In this document: positions 42,190-52,491 of the stretch, piece after piece | Numbering within the stretch: position 1 is the stretch's first letter | How the letters are laid out: each line of letters begins with the position of its first letter | NCBI GenBank assembly: GCA_008704415.1 | Contig: VXIS01000067.1 | Span: forward strand, 1 to 64,000 | Origin: Sphaerosporella brunnea | Taxonomy: Eukaryota > Ascomycota > Pezizomycetes > Pezizales > Pyronemataceae | Direction: 5' to 3' | Length of the DNA stretch: 64,000 bases | Translations under genes and position numbers: made by a program | The notes under the pieces: generated by a model | Database searches by the model: none | What the model was told of the DNA's origin: nothing | Seen by the model: only the letters and a program-made list of their open reading frames with translations

Positions 42190-42905
42190 CACCTTGCAGC
42201 CGTGCTCACGCGTTTGGCCCACCAGCTCCGTGGGTCCAAATTCTGGCGGTTTCCTCTCTTTCCAACTTTACACTTCACAACAACGCTCTACCTCCACCTG
42301 ATCCTTGCCCAACCGGTTCGATCTTGCGTTTGCGTCTCCGCTGCTTTCTTGTCATTCAAGTTGTCAGCCTCGCTGCTACCGCTTCCAACAGCGATGGTGA
42401 CAGCTGCTACCGCCTATGCAGCGTAGCTGGCAACCGTTCTCACAACTACGGCTCGATACCGCTCCAATATGCAGACTGGGAGTGTCACCCAGCAAGGTTT
42501 GAAAGGGACATTTGGAGGACAATACAATCCGACCCCGAATGGAGCGAGCTTGAGCACCCCGGAAGCTCCATTTCAGGAGGTTCGCTTTCGTGTCCAGCCG
42601 TTCATTGAGCAGACAGCCAACCGGGTGGCTCGGGGCTTCTACAACCTTCAACAAATGAGATTGCACGGAATGCTCATTTCCTTCCACTCCCCAAGGCCGA
42701 TCCTGGTGCCTTGGTTGCTAGTGAGAGGAAACGTGCTACTGCTGCAAATATTAAAGACGCTCGACATGGCCGGGAGCGCTTGGGTAGACGCGGCGCGAGA
42801 GACGTGAATCACGAAGAGGAACAGTCCGTGGTGCACCGAGGTAGTCTTTTGTGGGTGTTGAATAAACGTATTGCGTTGCGTATACCCCACTGTCATTCTA
42901 GTGCA
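42190..42905 (+). pseudogene. Coding relic, inverted partner of 2.4-3.35 kb
   Basis: The frame reads HQLRGSKFWRFPL, SLLPLPTAMVTAATAYAA, a stop, then GGQYNPTPNGASLSTPEAPF, QEVRFRVQPFIEQTANRVAR and GFYNLQQMRL. Its partner on the minus strand at 2.9-3.3 kb keeps the same residues in several blocks. The protein family is unknown, and a stop interrupts this copy. It is followed within 100 bp by a class II tRNA-like copy. Confidence 0.5.
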
Positions 42906-42984
42906 CAAACCAGCGACGTGTCAGGTTTAAAGCCCGCCGCACGATAAATGGCGTGTCAAAGGCGTGCCTGAAGCTAACAAGTAA

Positions 42985-43068
42985 GTGTACATGACTCAAT
43001 GGTCCAGCGTACCGCCCTTCTGTTCCGTCCGAACGTATCGAGGATGCTGAAATCCGCGCGGTGTGATG
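42985..43068 (+). repeat. tRNA-like class II, copy 3 (3' part lost)
   Basis: GTGTACATGACTCAATGGTC and CGTACCGCCCTTCTG match copy 2, as does CGTATCGAGGATGCTGAA. No box B or 3' acceptor strand follows. Confidence 0.7.
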
Positions 43069-43074
43069 CCACAC

Positions 43075-43400
43075 TCTAGCAAGCGTGAGCCGTTGCTGGG
43101 GCAACTGATTAAACGCAGCGACGCGATCTTCGGATTCAGCGGGAGTTCTGTGCGCTTCAATTGTCTCGCGTATACGTTGATTGCTAGCTACGACGGTTGG
43201 TAGGGCCGACTGCGTAACCCCCTGAAGCGATTATCCCCGTTCGAACCACCCCACAGCATACCCCGGCATCCGTCGCGGGTAGCTGTGGAACAACCCCGCG
43301 TCGTTCGTTGATTCAGGCTCAACGCGGGGCTGACACACTGGGCAGGTTGGGAGGGCTATCGCGAACACTCAGTGCAAATCCGTTCATTGAATGCGTCCCG
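43075..43400. repeat. Class II downstream module, copy 2
   Basis: GCAGCGACGCGATC, GACTGCGTAACCCCCT, CATCCGTCGCGGGTAG and CGAACACTCAGTGCAAATCC parallel the module at 40.7-41.0 kb. Confidence 0.65.
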
Positions 43401-45164
43401 CAGTAGTTGGGCTGACTCGTTGACACACCCGATCTACTCGACCATGGGACATAGCGCTATCTGGTCAACTATAGAGGCGAACGATGGTTACAGCCATCCA
43501 CACGTGGTGCCACGTTTCGGGCCAGCTACCATGTACTCGCAGCGGTTTCATCAGCTTGTCTAACAAGTCCAGGCTGGTTTGGTCAGTGTGTGTAAACGCT
43601 GTCCATTGGGACACAGTGATATCCAGTGAAGCATCGCTTGTGTCATCATCCAGCGTTGTTGAACCCCGAACAACAGCGCATCAAGCACATAACAGCCAGC
43701 TAGATATTGAGAACACTGCGAGAGTCCGGCTCACGGGTTCCACCGTGCAGCACGTTGGGTCAAGGAGCATCCGTCGAGGGCATGCCCTCCAGCATTGCAA
43801 AGCAGCTTGCCCCGGCGTTGCACCCACACGGCTGCCGCTGGTATATCCAAAAGTTCCGTCTTGGGCCCACATTCCGAGCTCACCTTACACACAATCGCCC
43901 AAGCCAACATGCTGCTGTAAGTGTAGCCTGTTCCACACCGCTGGTCATCTAATCATTTATCTCCTTCAGGGGCCGCATATCAAGGGGGGAGGTATTGATC
44001 CCCCTTGGCCCGGACCACACGCTGCCCATTCCGTTTGTCGCCCTAGATCGCACGCGGGCTGGACAGGCGACCACACCAGCCCAAGGGTGGCTCCGGTATC
44101 GCCCGGTTTTGTAGTTCACATACAGACAGCCGAAGACGTCGTGACTACCGCCTTGCAGCGTGCAGTGGCCACCGGACAGGCGCTATCGGGGTTCAAGATG
44201 AATGTCGCCTTCAGCGTGCCGGCGGACGAGTTGCACGACTTTCCCACGGGGGTTCTCATGCTGCGTCATGACGGGCTTGCAGTTTGAAAGATTCATATGC
44301 ACCCGGATGGCGTCGATAGCGAGGACGATAGGTTTTGCGCAACGGTTGCTGGACTGCACGAAGGCGAGGTTATTTTCCTGCACGTTGATGGACCCAGAGG
44401 ATAGGCCTGTACTGTTCTGCAATTACCCGATTTGCTGATGGAAGGGTTGCTTGCGTGAATATTGAAGGTCCCGACGCGATTATCATTGTGTCATTTCCCT
44501 GATATAGGATGTTATGGCTGAAGGTTTCCACCGCCTACTTCTTGTACTGTCATGGTCGCTTTTGAAAATACTCAGAGATTGCAGATTATTATATCACTCC
44601 ATTCATGCATCCGTGACTTCAGACACGCAGCCAATGCGGCGGGTTGCAGTCGACAGCGACGCATCTCGCATCTTTAGTCAGCCCTAGCCCAGAAATTTCG
44701 GGTACAGCGGAGGGGGCTGGTGGGGGTGGGTTGTCAGTCCCCAAACCGGTCAAGGCCTCCTTGGTACGGGATCCAGTTACGAGCGAAGTTGTCATGGCTG
44801 GCGGCGCTGAGTCAGTTCCCAAGATCTCGCGTCTGAGCGAAATACGTTCGTTGAATGACTCCCGCTGCTCTACCGTCGTTGCTGGGACGAGTCGTTGACG
44901 CATGAATTGCAAAGCTTGGTGACTACCCCTGCTTTCACCGCCCGGAAGCAGCAAGCGTGGCTACGCTGTTCGATTCAGTCGATGTTGCGGTCGTAGGTCC
45001 ATGAGGTAAAAGTAGCTGCGCGACCAGGAGTGCGCGGAGTAGGGAGCGTTCACATCTATGGACAGCCACATACCGTGTGCTGTCGTACTGTTGCACATGG
45101 GTGTCTATCGCGTCAAACACGTTACCACTGGATGACGGTTTGAAAGCGCACCAGAAACTAACAA
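43401..45164. other. Largely unassigned interval
   Basis: A frame at 43,484-44,287 (+) spans 267 codons, but its composition and lack of motifs do not support a gene. At 44,845-44,905 the words CGTTCGTTGAATGACTCCCG and GAGTCGTTGACGCATG echo 43,385-43,425, another trace of the class II unit. Confidence 0.45.
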
Positions 45165-45247
45165 GTGTACATCGCTCAATCGTGGTGCGTACCGCCCTTG
45201 CGCTCTCTGCGAACTTCTCGAGCATGCGGAACCACCCCGATGTGCAC
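45165..45247 (+). repeat. tRNA-like class II, copy 4
   Basis: GTGTACA faces TGTGCAC (one G-T pair). Box A is degraded (TCGCTCAATCG) and box B is lost. The upstream flank AGCGCACCAGAAACTAACAA is shared with copy 2. Confidence 0.65.
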
Positions 45248-45339
45248 AACCTTATTTTCCTTTTTTAATTGCCTTGAAAGTGCTTGCGATGAGCCCACAC
45301 ACCATCACGAGCGTTAGCACCTCATCCCGACAAATAATG

Positions 45340-45650
45340 CAATCCCGCGACGTGATCCCCAGTTGCAGCTGTAGTGTGCTTCGAAGGTCAACGTGCGTAT
45401 ACAGCAACCCGCAAGTTGCAGTCTCCTTCACTGAGTATTTGGCACCCCCATCGAGATTCGCCGTTTTTACACGAAAAGGCAACCCTCACAGCCAACCAGC
45501 CGTCCATGGTCCGCCTCGCTGAATAATGGGCGGCATCGGCGCGGGATCTCGACGCCGGGCTGACAGACTGGGTTGGTTGGCCCGGCTGTCGAGAACACTC
45601 ACTGGACGTCCTTTCCTTGAATGCCTACCGCACTTCTACCGAGCGTTGTT
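45340..45650. repeat. Class II downstream module, copy 3 (decayed)
   Basis: CGCGACGTGATCCCCAGTTG, GGGCTGACAGACTGGGTTGG and GCTGTCGAGAACACTCACTG follow the order of the modules at 40.7 and 43.1 kb. Confidence 0.55.
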
Positions 45651-45985
45651 CTGAGCCAGCCCGACACGAGCCCGAACAGTGGATCGAGCCAGCTTGCGTC
45701 TTGGGCGGGCTCGTCTCATGCGAGTGACCCGAACTCAAAAACGTTGAGTCCGGCTGGATCCCGCCGGATAACATCACATTGAGGTGGTCCATTCTGGTAG
45801 CAGTGCAGTTATGGAACGCGCTTCACTGATATTTACTATCTTACGCTGGATATATCACCCTGATAGATCAGTAACATGAGAGGCTCAGTCTGGAATTGCT
45901 TGCGCAGCCGAATCTGCGCCCTCAGCATCATCATGATTGCAATTTGCCGCTTCCTCATGCTGATGCTCCCGACCGGCACGCGGCT
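45651..45985. other. hAT-end-like patch, then unassigned
   Basis: GACACGAGCCCGAACAGTGG and GGGCTCGTCTCATGCG (45,660-45,725) resemble the repeat at 16.24 kb. The remainder has no recognisable feature. Confidence 0.4.
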
Positions 45986-46290
45986 CGTGAAAAACACGAG
46001 CCAGCTCGAATCAATCCGCAAAAGGCAACTCAAGCTGGCTCGGCCCGCAGAGGCGGAGGCTTGGGGCCGCGTCCGAGCTTTGTGTGAGTTTCAGCGGCAG
46101 CTCGAGCTGTTCCGCTCAACCACACCTTAGGCTCGCGGATTGTATTAATTTTGGCTAATAGTGTTCAACCCGTGGTCTATTATATAAGAAAATAAACTTT
46201 ATGATGACTCGCCACAGTCCATCGGCGCCCGCATCGTTGTCACTGTCTGGGAGTGATTGCTAGTTGGTTTCTGTGACCGGAACCAATGCG
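45986..46290 (-). pseudogene. hAT 3' end fragment
   Basis: CGAGCCAGCTCGAATCAATCC, GGGGCCGCGTCCGAGCTTTG and CAGCTCGAGCTGTTCC match 46,655-46,770 of the next hAT. Downstream, ATCGTTGTCACTGTCTGGGA resembles the reversed transposase C-terminal codons. The fragment lacks the right end. Confidence 0.6.
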
Positions 46291-46310
46291 GCCCTGAGAA
46301 TGCCATTCGT

Positions 46311-46638
46311 TTTGTACTAGTACTGTACATACACAATACTGGGTCCCTCATCGGAACGATGCGTCAAACGACCAGCCGGACCACACGCCAGGCATGCATC
46401 CCAGCTTTTCACCATGATGAACTGTCGAAGCACGGAGAAAAAAAAACGTATGTTCGCACCGGGATTCGACCCCGGATTTGCCGATCGGACTCCGGTATCT
46501 TTGGAAGGTACTGAAGGGCGGCACGCTCTACCGTTGAGCTATACGGACTTGGGATTTTATTGTGATCTTTCGAAACGTCATGTAGATCAAGTTCGCTGTC
46601 ACCCTTCGGTCCGCCGGATGGTATGATGTCATACATCT
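46311..46638 (-). repeat. tRNA-bearing repeat, minus-strand copy (flanks)
   Basis: CATACACAATACTGGGTCCC, CTCATCGGAACG and AGCTTTTCACCATGATGA are module D in reverse. After the tRNA-like core, CGTCATGTAGATCAAGTTCGC is the reversed upstream flank. The modules therefore travel with the tRNA-like core in both orientations. Confidence 0.7.
46452..46548 (-). repeat. tRNA-like class I, copy 7 (minus strand)
   Basis: In reverse complement: GTCCGTATAGCTCAACGGTA, central CTTCAG...CCGGAG, GGGTCGAATCCCGG and TGCGAAC. Box A and most of box B are intact. The T run of the plus-strand copies corresponds to the A run at 46,439-46,446. Confidence 0.75.
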
Positions 46639-47579
46639 TAGTGATGGACCCGAGCGAGCTCGAATCAATCCTCCAAAGTCAGCTTCAGCGGTATCGTCGT
46701 GTAGAGGCAGAGGCTCGGGGCCGCGCCCGAGCTTTGGGTGAGCTCCAGCTGCAGCTCGAGCTGTTCCCCTTTCCCACACTTTAAGCTGGCCGACGGTGTC
46801 AAATTCTAGGTAATATTATTCAACGCATCTAAAAATATCAACCGTATGATCACTGACTACAATTCCTCGCCGTCCCCATCGTTTTCACGGTCAAGGACTG
46901 AGTCCTGATGGGTATCTGGGACCGGAACCTTGTTTCCCCTGTGCATTTCCCCCGCATCATCCTTGCGTAACCTTTCACGTTCCCACCGCGCCAATTCATT
47001 CTGCCCCAACCAGCTTTTGAGCAACAAGTTGAGGTCTCCAAGTGCCTGTTTTGCCTCTTGCGAATCAGACCTCCAGTTTGGGAGAAAACAGCCGCCGTCG
47101 TTGTGGCTGGTATAGAGGCATAGTAGCGAACATTCAGCGAGTATAAACCAGTTTCGTGATAACCTTGTAAAATATGCAGCCCGCTGATCCGCGGTCAGTG
47201 CATCCGACGATGCGTGTGCTATAGCTCGGCTGGTGATGGTTCGCGCACTCGAAGTTGGTAGTTGTGGGGCGGTGGAAGGTAGTACGTAGTGTCGGGGTGA
47301 AAAGTCGGTTGCGCGACACCAACAAGCGACTCGAAGTTTCGATATGCTGCAGTCAACTGTGATGAATTGTTTTGATTCTACAACAGTCGCTATCATTTTC
47401 ATTCCCAGCAACATCTCCCCAGCAGAACCACCCATCACGCTGAACACTCGAGCTGGCGCGAGCTGATGCTCCACCCTCAGCTCGGGGCAGCTCAGCTCGT
47501 AGAGGACAAACCATCGCGTCGGCTCGTCGCGGCGGCTCCAGTTTCCAGTGCGAGCTGGCTCGGCCCGTGTCCATCACTA
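46639..47579 (-). mobile_element. Internally deleted hAT transposon, 941 bp
   Basis: The ends TAGTGATGGACCCGAGC and GGCCCGTGTCCATCACTA are inverted and match the hAT at 32,230. The minus strand encodes the transposase C-terminus LGDLNLLLKSWLGQNELARW, then ERERLRKDDAGEMHRGNKVP, to a stop at 46,857-46,859. An N-terminal trace (SSDALTADQRAAYF) precedes it. The dimerization motif itself is deleted. Flanking octamers ATACATCT and CACGCGGC differ, so the insertion site is not preserved. Confidence 0.8.
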
Positions 47580-47689
47580 CACGCGGCAGCTGCATGTCTG
47601 CTTCATATCCCCTCATTTCCCATGGCTGACGTTGTCATTGATGTTTTCAGACAGTGGGCTTCATGAACGGCTCATAACCTGTTGAGGCT

Positions 47690-47850
47690 CTAGACGGAGT
47701 CGCTGTCTATAGCCGTTGCTGAAGTTCACGCAACGGGCTTAAGAACGTCAGTAGAAGTGATGAATTCAAGGTACAGAGCTTATTCAATAGCGCAGTTCAT
47801 ACTCGGATGCTATATAGAGGATAGAGTGACGCACACTCTATACTTAACAC
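47690..47850 (-). repeat. Dispersed repeat R2, copy 2
   Basis: The reverse complement of 13,990-14,160: TGCTGAAGTTCACGCAACGG, GTTCATACTCGGATGC and GAGTGACGCACACTCTATAC. The terminal hairpin words (AGACGGAGTCGCTGTCTATAG) are retained with one arm altered. Confidence 0.65.
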
Positions 47851-48410
47851 CATTGAGCCTCGCTCAATGTATGATGTTTCTCCATTGCGCATCCCTATAG
47901 CAAATCCTGCGGCTACCTGTCCCTGCCGGTAATCTCAAACCCATCACTAGCACGTTGATTCTTGCGCCACAGCTCGTATGACAGGATCGTATTTTCATGG
48001 AATGCGACCACCTCCTGGTCTCTTCATACACGAAGAGCTCCTTCCAAAACCCCTTTTTTGAATCGCAATCCAGTTTGCAGTAAACGCCGTGACTGTGGTT
48101 GACCACTTTCTGGTGACATCGCCGTGATTGTCCGTCGATATCCGTCGTATACGGCACGTGCAGGTCTACTATACCAGACCGTATCCCAGATATCGTCAAC
48201 AGCGCTCTTCTGAGCCCGCGGTCTGATCAATGGCAAAGATCTAGGGTTGATCGAGTTTATGGTATGAAGAGATTCTGGTGTAATCGTGCTCGTTGGGTTA
48301 CTGGTGTGCACCACGATAACGATAAAGTCTGGAGGATTCCCAACTAGGGCACACCATAAGGGCTGGTCAATTATTAGGGCAGCCCACTTATCAGGGCGCG
48401 CTTCTTAAGC
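47851..48410. other. Unassigned interval
   Basis: No gene recognised; short frames on the minus strand (48,314-48,024) have no motif. Confidence 0.5.
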
Positions 48411-48876
48411 CGCTACCCCATCTTCGCACTTCTCAAACATCTCTCCCTCCTAGACACCCCATCGTCTCGGCTTGCCACTTCCTCCCACTTCTCAGCCTTC
48501 AACACATCGTCTCAGATCGCTACTTCAAGCCGCCACCTCGTCTTCGGCTTGCTAGTTTCCCCAGTCTCCCTCGGTCCTAGAAACCTCATAGTCTCAACAC
48601 CACTAACCATCCTTACTGACATCTCCCTTCAAGACACTGCATCAAAGGCATCACCAATAGAAAAAAGTTACCACAAATAATATCTTTCTGTCACCTGCAA
48701 GTTCAGATTATTACTTCAAGCCGCCACCCCATCCTAGACACAGATTGCTACTTCAAGCCGCCTCGTCTTCGGATTGCTAGTTCCCCCAGTCTCCCCCGGT
48801 CCTAGACACCTCATCGTCTCGACGCCATTACTGACATGCGCCACATATTACGTCCCTTCAAGACACTGCATGAAAG
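48411..48876. repeat. ~224-bp tandem array, left part
   Basis: TCGTCTTCGGCTTGCTAG at 48,539 recurs as TCGTCTTCGGATTGCTAG at 48,763. CCCCAGTCTCCC, CGGTCCTAGA, TTCAAGACACTGCAT, ATATCTTTCTGTCACCT and TACTTCAAGCCGCCAC follow in the same order. Related degenerate words begin at 48,411. CATCAAAG at 48,640-48,647 is the unoccupied counterpart of the MITE target in the second unit. Confidence 0.8.
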
Positions 48877-49503
48877 CAGGGCTGCCAATAGACTGGCCAG
48901 TCCGGCTTTCGGCGAGGTTTGAACCCGTTTGAATCAAACGGGCTTTTCAAATCGAGGCCCGTTTTGACCAGGCATTTTGGACGGAGATCGATGTGCCCAC
49001 GGGCACCTGATGGGCTGCGTGACATGCAGGCGCCCAGCGGGCCCGCCAGGCACCCGAACTATCTACGGCCACGGAAACGGCAGGGCACCGTACACGGTGT
49101 CCCGCAATTGTTGCGACCCGTAGGGCCTTGTGGAGCGGAGCGGGGTAGAGTGCTGGCGATAGAGTGCTGGCGAGCGGCATGGAGTGCTGAGTAGTGAGGC
49201 GGCGAGGGTTTACCTCCCCGAACATTCTGGTGGATAATGAAATCATCTTCTTCTTCTGACTACTACCTCCTCTAATCGCACGTGGACATTACTGCATCCT
49301 CATCGTCGTCCGTACGTCAACAGGAATACCGATAACCGACCAGGGATGCCGAGATGAGACCGCCACATGAAGCGCCTGTCAGGCATCCAAACATTGACAA
49401 CGTTGCCCGGAGCCTATCCGCCAAGCGCGACACGCGCCCAAGCCCGGCCTACTTTATGGGGCCCCGTTTGCCCCGCGGGCTGGCCCGTCTGTTGGCACCC
49501 CTG
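48877..49503 (+). mobile_element. Non-autonomous hAT element (CAGGGCTG family), 627 bp
   Basis: The ends CAGGGCTGCCAATAGACTGG and TCTGTTGGCACCCCTG are inverted. Identical 8-bp duplications CATGAAAG lie at 48,869-48,876 and 49,504-49,511. The interior is more diverged and lacks the long conserved middle of the 3.9- and 53.5-kb members. Confidence 0.9.
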
Positions 49504-49719
49504 CATGAAAGGCATCACCAATAGAAAAGAGCGACCACAGATAATATCTTTCTGTCACCTTCAAATTCAGATTGTTACTTCAAGCCGCCACTTCGTCCTA
49601 GAAGGAGAAGAAAGACAAGAAAGACGAGAACGACAAAGAGAAGGACGAGATCAAGACACCTCATCCACAAAGTAAGCATCGTGAATAACCCCCAAGGTCC
49701 CTACTGACATGCCCCACAG
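49504..49719. repeat. ~224-bp tandem array, right part after the MITE
   Basis: GGCATCACCAATAGAAAAGA, ATAATATCTTTCTGTCACCT and TACTTCAAGCCGCCACTTCG continue the unit cut by the MITE. A GA-rich tail (AGAAGAAAGACAAGAAAGAC) follows to 49,655. Confidence 0.75.
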
Positions 49720-49872
49720 ATGGCGAGCCTTCCTTTCTTAATTAGGCGTGAACACCTGGCCCAGCCAATTGGCAACGTCAAGCCTCACATTCTACTAGCC
49801 AAGCTGGCCGTGACATGTGGATGGATGCCCGGTGAGCAGCCAGCAGGCCCCAACCACAACCCAGCGCGTTGG

Positions 49873-50068
49873 GCGCGGGCACCGGTGGTGGCGCCCCGTG
49901 CCGCGCCCCCTCACGTGGCGCTTGTTTTGCCTGGCCAGCAGCCCGTGCAGCTGCAGCAACAGCCGCAAAGGCGCGGGCACCGGTGGTGGCGCCCCGTGCC
50001 GCGCCCCCTCACGTGGCGCTTGTTTTGCCTGGCCAGCAGCCCGTGCAGCTGCAGCAACAGCCGCAGCC
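49873..50068. repeat. 98-bp tandem duplication
   Basis: Units 49,873-49,970 and 49,971-50,068 are identical over at least their first 95 bp (from GCGCGGGCACCGGTGGTGG to CAGCAACAGCCGCA). Since 98 is not a multiple of three, the duplication breaks the reading frame. Confidence 0.95.
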
Positions 50069-50276
50069 GCCACTCCAGCACGTACAGACGCTGCACGATC
50101 GGCAGCGCCTCCTCCACGGCCACCAGGTTGCGATCCATCGCAACCAGCACGACATCGCCATGATGCAGGAGCAGCTTCGCGATGACATGCGCGAGTGCCT
50201 GGAGAACCAAGAGGCGATTTCCGTCGTTCAGAATGCCCGCGACAATGTCTACCTCGCGCAGTTCAAGAAGCTGCAC

Positions 50277-50326
50277 GTACGTGGCTGCACTACCCATATT
50301 CTTCGAGATACGCTGACCATCGATAG
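50277..50326 (+). other. Probable spliceosomal intron, 50 nt
   Basis: Donor GTACGT, branch-like CGCTGAC ten bases before the acceptor GATAG, phase 0 on both sides. The length matches the intron at 33,742. Confidence 0.5.
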
Positions 50327-50558
50327 TTCGAAATTGCAGCCCTGAAAAAAAAAATTTAAAGGCAAAGCTGCCAACAAGAATAGGAAGTACGAGGATATGT
50401 AGTGGAAGGGAAGCAAATCAGAGTTAGGGTACCACCGCGTCTTCTGCTACCTGATTGAGGACCTCAAGACGCTGATGCTCTCCCTGATATCCAAGCACTT
50501 CAGGATTAAGCCTACCGGACGACAGACAGTTCTTATAATCGACGGGCAACGCTTGTGA

Positions 50559-52483
50559 GAACGGGTGGAGTGGGGCGGTTGTCGCAGTCAAGCCGTACCG
50601 AGGGATCAGTCACCTCTAGGCCACGAAGGCGCGACCAAAAGCTCTTGCAGAACGCCGGCCAGAGGGTAAAACGGTAACCGTGGGTTTGATCAGCCCAATG
50701 CAGCCCAACGTTTTAAACCGCACTGGCTGGCTATTGAATACACTGCACCCAACTTAGGTAACACAAACGGCACTGATGCAAAGCCTGAAAATATGATCTA
50801 TCACATCTCGACTTGTCCATATAGGAGCAAAAACCATGTCATGGTACATAATCAATGCGCCGCCGTCAAGATGCGTTGCCAGGTAGATGTGCCAACTCTG
50901 GGGGTTCTCATGTTCAGTGTTCGACGTCTCGATATGCAGAGGTTGATCTCATGAGAAAGCCTCCGTGACATCCATCATCTTTTCAACTGATTCTGAGCCT
51001 CACGGGGTTTTACACGGTAATCGGCATCGCCCAAGATACTCGACTCCTCATCGCGGACCTTGTGACGGTTCCGAAGGTAAGACACAGCATCGCACGCCTT
51101 GGGTGGCCAATGGCCAGCCGATATTTGGGGACTTCCAACAACATCAATGTTGCGCAGTGCTCATGGTCTCTTGCCTGAGGGATTCTGTCGGGCAGCTGCC
51201 CGTTCCGGCCCACAGAAAGCCCTGCAACGGCTTTGCGCCGAGATGTGATGTTATTCGAAATCATCGGAGATTGTGCGCGGTTGCCTTCGACCACTCAAAT
51301 GCGGCACCCTGCAAGGTATCTACACCGTAACATAAGACGGTAGGTCTACTATATATAGTAGTTTATCGCCAAACCACGAGATTGATGCAGGATACCTATT
51401 CCCTCTTACCATTGGGGATATACACTTGCTGACCGCAGAGAATCACCTGATCATTCGGCAGTGCTACTGCTACTGGCGGTCCGGCGGTTGGCCGGTTCCA
51501 TGAAATACGACACGTACGCAATTCTGGCGGTGTAGAGAGGACAAACGGACACCAACGTTGAAGCTGACAACATACAATGGAAAATTATCACTGATCGTTA
51601 CTAGGCAATCTTGTGATAGGCAACGCGATTGATTGGGGGCTTCAAAGTCGGGATAACCATGACCGGGAACCCCATGCCGCGCAAGACTACCATGCTTTGA
51701 CAGTCCCGGGGTTACTCCGCCAAGTGCCTGTCCTTGGTCTCCGGAGCGTTCTCCATAGCCTCGATAACCTACGAGGTCCTACGTCGGTGGTTCAACGTTC
51801 TGCTCTCTCGAACCAGGTCTTCGCTTCTTTTTTATTCAACTGCTTGATTAGTAGGAATATACCGTGGTTCGGCATTGCGGTTCGACAAGAGTGCGTCGCC
51901 GACACGCAAGAACGAATTATCGATCCCAATCTCGTATAAGTGGCCCTCTCGCGCCTCAGCCATCTGGTGACAGGCCTCAAGGCTGATGGCCCAGATGGAG
52001 CAGCGCAGCCTTTCCCCGCCCACAATGTTTGGCCAGCCGCAGCCTCTGACGTGCGTGCGAATGTACGCGGTATCAGGCTTCGTTCAATCAGCAAACAGGT
52101 TTTCGTAGGTCTCATTAAATCGGTGCGGGTTGATAGGTAGAGGAAATCGTTCCGGGCAAACCGGGTTCTGGTTGCGGCCAGCGTAGGCTGCTATTCATCT
52201 TGACAGCACTCGTTGCCTGGCGCAGCTCTTCCATTGAGTACATACCGGATCACCACCACATGTCACGAGCCGATAAAAGCAGGTTCTCATTAGTGCAGGT
52301 TTTAAGATATGTAGCTTCTTATTGACCCACGTCGACATGCCAACTGGCATCTATGAATCTACTTTTCCAACCTATTTCCAGGGCTTGCTGTTTTCGATAG
52401 TCCAAAACTGGCCCCATCGCGCAAGAAAAGGCGTTAATCAAATCTTTGCAGGTCCAGCTGCCTTCACCGGCAGCTACCAAGCG
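50559..52483. other. Long unassigned interval
   Basis: Frames of 60-120 codons on both strands (50,965-51,330 +, 51,613-51,939 +, 51,792-52,115 -) show no domain. No repeat partners were noticed. Confidence 0.5.
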
Positions 52484-52491
52484 GATGAACA

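Larger units (their letters stand above)
49720..50558 (+). pseudogene. Hypothetical Gln-rich coiled-coil protein, broken by a 98-bp duplication
   Basis: The ATG at 49,720 starts MASLPFLIRREHLAQPIGNV. The frame reaches RAPVVAPRAAPPHVALVLPG and QQPVQLQQQPQ, then a second copy of the same 98 bp shifts it. Beyond, in the new frame, come PPLQHVQTLHDRQRLLHGHQ, AMMQEQLRDDMRECLENQEA and FKKL. A GTACGT...GATAG intron (50,277-50,326, 50 nt) joins LH to FEIAALKKK. Next is a run of ten A (nine would keep frame), one TAG, and GYHRVFCYLIEDLKTLMLSL, to a stop at 50,556-50,558. Three lesions show loss of function. The helical middle suggests a coiled coil; the family is unknown. Confidence 0.55.

Noticed and set aside
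43484..44287. A 267-codon plus-strand frame
   Set aside because: Composition and lack of any motif, together with overlap with repeat traces, do not support a gene.
46639..47579. An 8-bp target duplication for this hAT
   Set aside because: The flanking octamers ATACATCT and CACGCGGC differ, so no duplication is claimed.
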